DNA of 64,000 nt, taken from contig NC_085861.1 of assembly GCF_034702125.1 (NCBI RefSeq), positions 56,829,350-56,893,349 on the forward strand, in the 5' to 3' direction. Source of the stretch: Engraulis encrasicolus (lineage: Eukaryota > Chordata > Actinopteri > Clupeiformes > Engraulidae). The translations under genes were made by a program, and so were the position numbers. Under the pieces are notes generated by a model. It was given only the letters and a program-made list of their open reading frames with translations. It did not search any database and was not told the DNA's origin. The stretch's first letter is position 1. The number at the start of each line of letters is the position of its first letter. This document shows, one piece after another, positions 39,701 through 51,700 of this stretch.

Positions 39701-42700
39701 TGAATGCTATGGGTATCATTCCATGATTGTTGGAGGGGTGTCTCAATATGGGTTGCGTTTCAAGCCCTACGCATTACTGCTCCGTTTGAAGGGACAAGGG
39801 GCAAGGGGAAGGCGTAGGCGTAGACAAAGTAGAAATCAGAAATGGGATTCTGCCTCAATGTCCAAACTACAAACAGTAGTAGTAGACTATAGCCTAGTGA
39901 CTCACCGGAGCAGACAGCTGCTGTGGCAGCGTAGATCACCAGCCCCCAGCAGCCCATCTGAACCCCTTTGTGGTAGTTCTGAAACTCTGTGGAGTTGGCC
40001 GGAGCCTAGAAAAACAAGAAGACGACACACGGACATCATAACTCATAATGCACAACTCATAATGCACACTCACAAACATATCGTCCCTGTCTGACAGGAA
40101 CCTCATATCTGCACCTTTCAGAAACAAACAAACAAAAAATACAAAAGATTTTAAAAATAAAATATAAAATCAGCACAATTGGTCAGATTTAAAACACTTT
40201 TAAATTTTAAAGGAACAGTCTTAGAAAATTTTAAAGGAACAGTCCACCCTATTTTGATTTTCACATATTTGCATTTTTTCTAAGAACTGCATTAAATATG
40301 TGCGTACAATTTTCGTCTCTGTGTAATCAGTACTTAGATTTATTAATATTAGAAGTATTAGGATAGCTTAGCATAATCATGGGAAGCGGATAGAATCATT
40401 AGCATCAAGCCACAAGTTATCACTGGACAGAATGAAATAAGCATACCCATTTCGCACTCTGGTGAATTTTATATTAGGTTTATAATTTGATGATATTTTG
40501 TTTGGTTCCATAGACCTCCATTGCAAGGCTTAATATGGCTGTACTGCTAGGCAATGAAAACACAGAGAAAATATCCAACGGACTCTCATATTTCACCAAG
40601 GCTTAACATACAGTATGAGCAATTTTCTGAAATGAGGTGGACTGTTCCTTTAATGATGCAATGTTGAAATGTTCGCACTCTTCACATGCACGGTCATGCC
40701 CATTTCACCTGGGTCTCCTGTCAGTAAAGTTGGCGATTACCGGTAGATGCTATTACTTTTTAAAAATAGATTAACGTCTGAATTTACTTAAGTCAATTAA
40801 CCGATTAATTGTCGACATCCCAATAAGACACATTTGTGAGTTAGTTTACCGTGGGCTTTCCCTCGTAGATGACCTGGCCCATGAAGTCAGAGTAGAAGAT
40901 GGCCTCGGCCATGATGGCGAACCAGGTGAGCAGGTGGCAGAGGCAGAGGCGTGCCAGCTGCCGGGGCATCTTCAGCATGGAGAGCCACAGCAGCTTGACG
41001 GTGGTGCCCAGGTCCTGATCGCCCTCCCCGTCCTCGCTCTCCTCCTCGCTCGAGCTGCTCGACTCCGAGGTGCCGCGAGGCCGCGGTCTCCGCGGCGACC
41101 GGTGATGACGCCGCTTCGGCCGACGGCGGCCTATCTCGTAGAGGTCGCTCATGCTCTGGGTGGAGGTGATGACGCGCGTGGCCGGAGACATCGCCCCCGC
41201 GCGGGCGCGCTGTCGCCGGTGGAAGCCCACCCGGCCGTAGTAGGAGAAGGTGAACGAGGGCTGCCGGTAGAAGGAGAAGTGTCTGTGGCGTGTGTAGGGA
41301 GCGAGAGCGGCAGGGGCAGCGAGGCGTTGGCCCACCCTGCCGCCCAGCTGCTGCTGCTGCTGGTTGCCAGTGCCGACCGGAGGAGGATCGCTGGCCCCGG
41401 GGCTCGAGCCGGCTGCCACCACCAGGGCTCCGTTCCTAGTCCTGATGGACCCGGTGGAGTGCCGCTCCTCCCGGGTGACGGAGCCCCTGGCCAGCGAACG
41501 CTGACTGCTGCCGACGGTCTGCGTTGACGACGGGGCCGGCTGGAAGGCGTCCTGGAAGACCGAGTCGCCCTCGATCGACAGAAACGGCGAGTCCACGTCA
41601 GGGATCAGACCCAGCGTCCGGTCCAGATCCAGGTCTGGGTCCAGCTGGATGGTGGCGTCCGGCATGGCCAGCACCGAGTCGCTCTTGCTGCGCACCATGT
41701 CCACGCTCAGGAAGTCCATCTGCACGTCCTGGCCCGAGCGCTCGGGAAGCTCGTCACCACCTTACATAGACACATAGATAGATGGTAGGGGTGTAAATCA
41801 CAGCCTCCATGACGAAACCATTCGATATAGATTTCTCAAGCCATTGATTCAATTATTTTCAATACTAAAGGTGCACTATGTAAGATTGTGGCCAGAACTT
41901 ATTGCAACTATACTTCTCATTGAATTTGTGCTGCTTTATGAAAAGTGCAATTTTCCTAGTCATACTAAATACTTAAAATGTGATGGTGGTGGTAAATATT
42001 TGTTAAAAAGGTAACATTTGTGAATGGGCAGCATGAATTCTGGAAATGAACTACTAAAAATATTACACAGTGCACCTTGAAGAATGCCCCGCGATATGAT
42101 AAGATTCGATTCAATCATTGGCAGTTGGATCAATGCATCAATACAGATCGATTATTATTTACACCCCCAATAGATGGATGGGTAGAATATTTATTGTCCT
42201 TTCGGAAGATTGTTCTGTGCCATTTACAGCAGCACGTCTGATACAGTTGCAAAAGGAAAAAGCAGGTGTAATGAAGACCATTTTCTAGTTAGACCATTTT
42301 AGTTACTGCACTTTACCTTTGTAGGGCAGAATAGACAAACACAACACCCCCCACCCCCAGGACAAAAGACAAGATGACATAGGAGAGACCCCCTCATATA
42401 CAGTACAATGGTCAAGTACAGTTATTCAGAGACCAAGTGCATACAATGCATACCTGCAAACTCAGGAGGATTGAAAAAGGTGACAAACTATCGCGAGCCC
42501 CGACGCACCACCCCCGCCACCCCCCCGCATCAAAAAAAGGACAATATTTTATTTACTAAATTTAATTATTATTAATATTTTATTTTCTTTGCAATTTTTA
42601 AATGTGCCCCTTTCTGCCCATGCTCTCCTCCTCCGCCACCCTCCTTTCCCTCAGTGCTGCCAAATTAGCCCGTCTCTGTGCTCTATCCCTATTTCCAGCT

Positions 42701-45700
42701 CCACTGACATGAGCACACAACCTCCTGTCTAGTGTCTACTTCTCAACATTTCACATCATCCATTTTAAACATTTCCACCCCAGTTCTATTTATTCCATTT
42801 CATTACCCCCCCCCCCCATTATTTTCATTATTTGCAATGTAGTTTTTATTCTATTTCATTGTATTCAATTCTATTAGTTTTTATTCCATTTCCTCTGAAA
42901 ACAGTGAATCACATCACACATGCCACATACATACACATACACAGAGAAGGAGTTGAAAGAGTGAGCTCAGTAAAGGAATGTGTTACATTTTCAAGCATCA
43001 AAGGGTATGTTGTAGCTGTATATGATGGCAACTGGTGGCTAGCATGTGTTAAGGAATGTATGCTGAGCACTGGAGAGGTGAAACTGAACTTCCTGCATCC
43101 TCATGGACCATCTCCATCCTTCACTTTTCCCTTCAGACCAGATAGACTTGTCATGGATCATCAGGATGTGCTTCTGTGGAACCTAACTGCAACGGGACGT
43201 ACTTATACATTATCTACAAAAGACACAGCTGCTGCTTCAAATGCACTGGTAGAGTACAAAATGAGAGTGTAGCCATTGATTATCTCTTTAAAGTACGGTA
43301 AAGGGAAGATGACACAGGTACACAGAGAAGGAATGTTCAAACATTCACATATCATCATTTGGTGTGTATAAATGGACATCTGCCTTAATTCTGAAACCTG
43401 GGACCATGGAAACTGACCATTTTTGTTTTGTTTTTGTTTTGTCATGTGATGCTACTATGGTATTACCATATTATTAGTAAGTGGTCTGTATGATGCCAAA
43501 TTGTGAGTCAAATTCTCTCTGAAATGAATAAAGAACCGAACACCAGCATTTGAGGTGTTGCTAATGACATTGCCGGCTACGTTTGGACAAGGAACTGGCC
43601 ATTTTAAAATATAGTTTTTTTAGATATTCAATTTTTAATTTTTCAATTGATCATAATTCATATTCTGAGAGTTGTTGTATTCCAAGCTGATTGTGTAATA
43701 TGTAGAGCCAGAAAAGAGCTTTCAAACAATACCACAGGCATCTTTTTGTGACTAACACTGACTGATATATTCAAGGCTGAATGTATAGTGTCCTACCCTC
43801 ACATGTGAACCTTTCCTAGTCTGTTTCTCCCTTAATATTAGTGTCAGATTCAAACCAATGCAGTTCTGGGGTGCTACCTTGCTACTAAAAAGGCACACCA
43901 AGTATGATTGAAATCCGGATCGGTCGGGTCCCAAAGCGTCTGATTTCACGTGAAATGACCCAAATACCATGGACAATGCACAGAAGAGAGGGAGGAGAGA
44001 AGAGATGAAGGGAGAGGAGGACAGGAGAGAACACACTCACAGACACAGACACGTGTGCAATAACGTGTATGATGTCTTATCTTATTATGCGCATTATGCT
44101 GTTGCTTTAGGACTTTAAACTCCTCCAGGATTAAATATACTACCATGCGCTAGGAATGACAAGTAGGCTACTAGCCTACACTATATGTCGAAAATAAACA
44201 AACAATAACATCACGGAGAACTTACTTTCATAACGTCGGTAGTTTTTTGTTTTGTTTGTTATTGTTTTTCACTTACTCGCACATCCATGTCAAATCCATG
44301 CAGGGTATTTGCGATCGCGTGGGCGTTATTAGGAAACGGCAACTCCATCGTATGCATTTGCGAGGATTTGGCAAATGTCAGACGAGGAATCTGACAGCTA
44401 CGCTGACATTATTCTCCCAGCGCTGTCCTGCTCTGTCCAGCCCAAGCCGTTTTCGCTCCACCACCACCACTTCATTTCAGCGTCACTACTGTTATTATTA
44501 GGCCCTACTTGCATTCACCGACACATAACCCACTGCCACATTCTTTATCACCCGTTGAAAACCTACAAAACCGAAGTAATCCGTGCTCGTCCTCTTATTG
44601 ACATTTTATTTATCAACACCGGTTCCGCGCGGGCTTCAAGCCTTCAAACATGCAGCCAGTGAAGCCGCGTCCTTGTGATTAAACGGCAGCCAATGGGTGT
44701 GGGTTACATCATGACTAGTGTTTATGGGTAATGTAGGAAATCTCGCCGTCTTTACGTATATCAGACAGGCAGCCGTTTACCCTTCAGAACTTCAGTCGGG
44801 CGCTACTGGCTACCCCCCCCCCCCCAAAAAAAAACTCTTCGGATCTGCACGATTCACATAAGTCACCTATTTTGGAATCAAAACGGCGAATTTCGTCGAA
44901 AGGTGACAAGTTTGCAGGTATGACAATGAGTTATTCAAGTTACCTTGCACCGACTCATCCTCCTCCCCGATCAGGTCCAGCTTGGGCAGACTGACACGTC
45001 CCACCGACAGCTCGTCGGCGTTCTCCTCGCTGTCCAGGCTGAAGCGCTGCTGCTGCTGCTGCTGCTGCCGGCTGTACGGCTGCTCCTGGATGCTGAACAG
45101 GTGCAGCGTGACGGACACGGTGAAGATGATGGCGGCAAAGAAGAAAAGCACCTGCTCCTGGGCCCCGAAAGCTCGGCCCAGTGCCGTGTTGGTCCAGTTC
45201 AGGCCGCCCAGCATGTAGCCCACCGCTCCACCCAGCCCTGCAGAGAGGAGACGTTTTGTCAATGGCTTATATGTATGTTTAGTTGAACTGCACATTGGAG
45301 ACTGGTCAAACACAATTTCAAAACTTCTGAGCTAACTGTTAGAGCTTTTTGACAATTAAGCACACTTGACTTGACTTAAAGCAATGGCAATAGTATTTAT
45401 ATAGCACATTAGCATAATTGTCATTTAAAGAAAGAGTAGAAAAAATATCTTGTACAAAGTATTATGTAAGGGTTAACGTTCGGCGAGAAGGTCGCTACCG
45501 TGGAATAGTAGCACGACAGAGAGAATCTTTAGACCCCGACGCGGAGCGGAGGGGTCTTGTTCTCTCTGAAGTGCTGCTATTCCACAAAGCGACCGACTCG
45601 CCGAAAGTTAACCCGCTTATTATATGGATATACTTAAATGATTCACACATGGCGGGGACATTTCTTTAGGCCTATTTAATGTGAAGTCTAGGCTATTATA

Positions 45701-48700
45701 GTTTTTAATGTCAAAAGAGTGTTGCTGCGCAAAACAAATCAGTGCCGTTGTGGAACACCGCTAACAGCTAGGTAGCCAGGACAACAGGTGTTGTCTATCA
45801 CAGCAGCTGATTAGAGTCTTGTTAAAAAGTTGCTTTAGCAGTGAGAAGTCATGTTGCCATTGACAGCGGTCTGTTATAGACCAACCCGTCCGTTATCGAA
45901 AAATAACAGACGTGCGAACGTTGGGGAGCCCCGTTGAAATGAATGGAGCATTCGACCGATGACGTCACAACCATATAATAAATACAGATAACTATCACCA
46001 AAGGCAGATGAAAGTAAAACTGCTTTTCATTTCATTTTAGTGAAAGAAAGCCCATTGGGAAACTCCAACTCCCATTGTCATAGTGACACAGCACTCCACA
46101 GCACACAAGTGAACACTGCACACAACGGAATTGCATTTATGCCTCACCCGTGCAAGGGGGCAGCCCTCAGTGGCGCCCCATGGGGAGCAGTTCGGTGGAA
46201 CGGTACCATGCTCAGGGTACCTCAGTCATGGAGGAGGATGGGGGAGAGCACTGGTTGATTACTCCCCCCACCAACCTGGCGGATCGGGAGTCGAACCGGC
46301 AACCTCTGGGATGCAAGTCTGACGCCCTAACCGCTCACCCATGGCTGCCCTTTTAAAACATGATACTGTTGGGGCAGTTCTTAGCTGGTGCCAGCATTTG
46401 GCTGCATAATGACTAAATGTCATTTCACCCTGTCTAGATTTGACAATTGGCACAACCGGTAGCGGAGACTCTGAAGACCAAAGACATCTATTAGGATGAT
46501 GTTGCTCTAGCACATCCACAATATATTAAGGGCCTAAGCCAGTGTAATGGCCCAAGTACTGGAGTGATACAATCTCTTTTCTTTTTTTTCACATAGTATG
46601 ACACAGCATGTCAAGTATTATTACACCATGGCCCGTTTGCTAAAAGAACTGGGCTACTCTTTTAGGATCCCTGTAACACAAACTATGTGTACAGTTTAAC
46701 AAAGGTCAGGCCTACGAGCATATAAGCCACCTCTCCCTTCAGCCCTGCATGGGCATGGTCCATCAACAATGGCAAACATACAGGAAGAAAAAACAGAGAC
46801 GTGACGAGACTAACTACAGATATACAACATATAGAAAAGCATGTAACATGATCATGTACTTGCATTGTACCTTAGTGTTATTACATGTTGTTACATGCAG
46901 ACATGCAGATACTTAAGCAATATGACACGAGTGGGAGTGAGGTTGTTCTGGGACACCCTCACGGGTGTGATTCGCCGCAGGCACGAAGCCGCAGGCTGAG
47001 TGCCGTAGGTAATTACACCCGTGAGGGTGTCCCAGAACAACCTCACGACCACAAGTGTTATATTGCTTTTATACAATAGTTCCTTTGTTAACACAATTAG
47101 TTCATTGAAAGAAATGTTAAATTATTTTAATTACCACTTTATTTGATTGTTTATTTGCTTGTTCCTCCCCTCCGGAAAAATAGTTCCAGTTATTGTCTTT
47201 GGTTGCTGCGCAACGCGCACCACGTTGGTTACGGTTACTTTGTATCTTTGGTCGCGGAGTGATTATTAGATGTGAAGAGTCATGAAATAATTCGACCGGA
47301 TCTAACTATTGTATAAAGTGAAATGAAGTGTTGAGACCTGTTAAAGCATCATCTCATAAAGACATGATGAGACTGCTTATTATATTCATGATTTATTCGG
47401 CTCATCAATGCACAAGGCCATTTAGGTTAAGGGGGACATTTCTCCATTTTGAATGAACAAATGAAAAAAAATGTTTTAAAAAGATACAGAGGTCCTTCAT
47501 ACAGATTAACTTCATATATGCTGAGGACACATGGATTACCCATCACGTGAAATGGTCAGACAGACAGAATAAAGCAGAAGTTAAAGTTTTGCTCAGCACT
47601 TGCACTTTCCATCAGCAGTTTAACCGTTGACCTTGGTCTCTCACTGCACTGAGGGAAAAAAAAAAAGAAATCTCAGGAAACTGGGCTTACTTTGCACAGT
47701 GTGCACTTGGTGTGGTACCTCGTGGCAGGTTCAGCTTCTTACTGGCAGGATGAATTGGCAAAAAAGTATTGGCAGCAGTAGTATTCTGCGTTTCCCCAAC
47801 ACATTCGCTGTGTTTACATTATGTTTTTAATCCCACATAAAGAGGTCGGAATTAAGTAGTGCAGGGTAGAAATGATTCTCCTTCGGGTTTACATGAAGCA
47901 CTGTAACTTAATTCCGATCAATGTCTGGAGATCAGAAGCACTTTAATTGGACAGAGGACGCACACGTGTCTTGTGTCATCACATGGCAACAAACATGGGT
48001 GGAATGACCGAAATTGTTTTAAAGCAGAATTAACTGTTAACATGTTAAAATTAATTTGCGCACCATCTACATGTGCGTGCAGACAGTCAGCAAAGAAATC
48101 TTGTCCGACTTTACCAAATTCAGTCATGCTGTGACGAAAACACGACGTGCAACATGGTGTGAAACTCTCGCAGGATATAAGCGATTGCGATTGACGAACC
48201 TTGCAACGCCTGCAGTTGCTTATCCCGGTTGGTGCTCGTTCCAAGGGTCTGCATACCACCTCCGTGGTGATGCACCCTTGAACTGGTTGGCCAGTTTGAT
48301 GTGTTGTTCCACACCCCTAAAAAGTTTGCAATGCACCCCACTTCAACTCCTCCCCACCTATCCCCCCACACCTCACATGTAATGTGCTACGTGGGTCAAG
48401 CTGGTGCAAGATCAGCAGCATATTTGAGGTCGACCTTAAATGCGCTGTGCTTAACACCACCCACATTGTGGCGGCGAGTTCTCTGTGACGTAGTGTGCAG
48501 TCGCCAGTCGACTTTGCGCAGTCGAATAAGCCTAATCTCATGGCTCCACTGCTCTACTGAACGGCTGCTTGGTTCACCTCTTATTTCCTGGCTGAGTCCA
48601 GCAGTTTGCCCCAGCTGGCCTAGTTGTTGGAATAAATTGAAATTGAGCAGAGGCACAAGGTGGTGAGTTGACAGCCTGGCAAGGTGCGAACAGTACCTGC

Positions 48701-51700
48701 TGAAAAAGCATGAATGTTGAGGGCCATGTCCTGCTCCTCCGTGTCGGCCACGTCCAGCAGGTAAGCCCGGATGGGGCCCTCCGAGGCGTCCGCAGCGAAG
48801 TCTAGCACCACCACGCCCAGCACAGTCAGGACAATGCCAATGGGCTGCTTGCCAACCCTGTCTCCCGCGGCCAGGCCTGACACACACACAAAAGAAAAAA
48901 GACATAGTCCCATAATGCACGCCGTTTTAAGAGTGGAACACTGAAATAGTCATTGAAAACTACACTACTATGACATACTATGATATTATACAGCCCCTTT
49001 AGTAATGCAGCACGACTCGGTCATTGCAATGGGCTGCCTGTCAACCCTGTCCCCCACAGCCAGGATTGACACACACACACAGTAAAAAAAAGAGAAAGCC
49101 ATGTTGACATACTGTTACATGTGGGTCCCCACACCCCGAACCTGGGTGTGAAACAGCCCTCAGGCTAGTAAACAGGGGGTTTCAAAGAGGGAGAGAATGC
49201 ATCACACCAGTGCAGGTGCCACAAAAAGAGTGTAACTGAAAATAAATAATAACGGTAAACATTCCCAATCATGCGAATTTACAATAACAGCAGAAGTGAT
49301 GGCAAAACCGGCCTTGCTGTGGCTTAACGGTAGGGCACTGGGTTACTACGCCTTTACCCAGATTTAATTCCGGCCCAGGGGTCAGGTCATTTGCCAATCC
49401 TTTCCCGTCTTTCTCTCCCCACTCATTTCCTGTCTCTCCACCACTGTCCTGTCAAAAATAAAGGCAAAAAACCCCTATTTTTTGTGATGGCAAAATCCTT
49501 TTTATTACCGATGACTGAGCCGTTGAGGAAGAGGGCGACACCCAGCAGCACGCCGACCGCCAGGGCCAGGATGAAGGGCCGCCGTCGGCCCCACTTCAGG
49601 GTGCAGCGGTCGCTGGCCGAGCCAATCAGAGGGGTGAAGATGAGACCCAGTACAGGACTCAGGAACCATGTCAGGCTGTAGTACTGCTCCGGCAGACCTG
49701 CAGACAGTAGACAAAGACAGGGTCAATACGGCCGTGATGAACTTACCAGCTATGGGGGTATTCCAAGTACAAGGTTAAGTGATAAACCTGGGTATGTTAA
49801 CCTACAGAAAGTGGTAACACTGCTAATATATTAGATTAGATCATCCCTTAACACCTTTAAGAAAGTTTATTTAGCCTTCTCTTTCTTGTACGCTTCCTGG
49901 GGGAACCATGTAATGTGACAGGCAACAGTAATGCTGAATCTCATTGATTGACCTGCATCTTTCTTGAATTGTACCTCTTAAATTCACATTTATTCTGTAC
50001 TTTTGTAAACCTACAGGTTACCAATAATAATAATAAAAAAAATAAAAAAATAAAAAAAACACCAGTCCCACCTTTACTAAGTCACCTGACAGGATTTTGT
50101 ATTGGCAATAAAATGTCTAGAGTTGTTTTCAAAAACTTGTACAGGCCTAAGCTGTGTTTGTCCCCAAGGCGTATACGGGTAGGTTCACATCAATTTTTAT
50201 ACATTTTTTTAATATACTGCACACCAGCCAACCATGATATCAGCCAACACCCAACTAACCTGTACACATATGTACTAACAACATGTTCTGTGGGAAACAC
50301 CGCCTTGGGTAGTTGTGTGCTCCTCTGAATGTGAACAGACACCAATACTTGACAGCGTGACCAGCAGGAAGGCTGTGTCTAACGCACACCAATACTAACA
50401 TGTATACAGCCTAAGGGCTTCATACTGACAAACTTTGAGCCATCCGGTTAAAAATCAACTTTGAGGTAAATCTGCATATGTGTAGACTTCATGAACTCTT
50501 GAAATCAGATGTCTAGTTAGTAGACATTCATCATACCTATCTACGGTAGGCCTATTCTACTGCATTCACAGAGACTTCTCATATGCTTCTTTAACATGCT
50601 ACAGATGAATAGGTAAGTTAGGCTACTACAATATTTAAACCATCCAAAATCCTAGGTTAAGATGTGTTCATTTATTATGGCCATGACCTTGCAAAATTTC
50701 ACACTACAGAATAACAACATCAGAGAAATGTGCAGACTCCCACATTCCAATCATTCCAACGTAACCCCCCGCCCCTATTGTTCCTTTTTGGCAACAGAAA
50801 AGACAACAGGGCTGGCCAAACTTACCAGGTGAACATCCTGGCTTTTTATGAAACCAGGCTTGATTATGTTATTTAGTACCCAATCAGATGTATCAGCTAA
50901 TTTAGGGAAACCAATTGTTGGCACAAGCAGAAGAGCATGCATACATGGGAAGATCTCTGAAGATTGTGATTGAATGAGGTAATGTTATCCAAAGAGTTTA
51001 GGTGTAAGAAACTGTATGTCTTCTTTGAGCTTGAAGGACATTTTGACATTTCCTCATCTGAAAGACATTTCCCGTTACATCAACCAGATGCTGTGATGCA
51101 GTTACATGGATAAGGAACGAAGCGTCTGTCAAAGGCATATTCACAGAACCTTCATACGTGGTCTCACAACTTTCTAGTAGACATCTCAGTCTTTGACTTG
51201 ACCAGAGTAACCAAATGTTTACGTGTATCAAGCTCAAGCGGGCATCCAGTTTCTTACCACTAAAATCGGTGGCATAAAAGTGAAGTGAAAGCCCAACTAG
51301 GAAACTCCAACTCCCATTGTCATTGTGACACAGCACACAAGTGAACGCTGCACACAACAAAATTGCATTTAGGCCTCACCCGTGCAAGGGGGCAGCCCAC
51401 AATGGCGCCTGAATTGAGCAGTGCGGCGGGACGGTACCATGCTCAGGGTACCTCAGTCATGGAGGAGGATGGGGGAGTGCACTGGTTAATTACTCCCCCC
51501 ACCAACCTGGTGGGTCGGGAGTCGAATCGGCAACCTTTGGACTACAAGTCTGACGCCCTAACCGCTTACCCATGACTGCCCGGGGAGAAAAATGGAGAGA
51601 TGTTTTACTTACTGGAGCAGAGATCTCCACTCTGGCTCTCTGTAATTGCAGGGATTTTCCTAAGATGCCAGAAAGCTGTTTCAGTCCATGCTTTTGATGA

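Noticed and set aside
40934..41769. Long plus-strand frames over slc45a4 exon 5
   Set aside because: Antisense shadows of a GC-rich coding exon whose minus frame has the real protein motifs.
46131..46356. Frames and a possible tRNA gene at the SINE heads (also 6725 and 51580)
   Set aside because: The A- and B-box-like parts belong to SINE copies; no full cloverleaf with acceptor stem is apparent.
48056..48666. Overlapping 100-codon frames on both strands
   Set aside because: No recognisable motif, no flanking splice sites in frame; they overlap slc45a4 intron 3.
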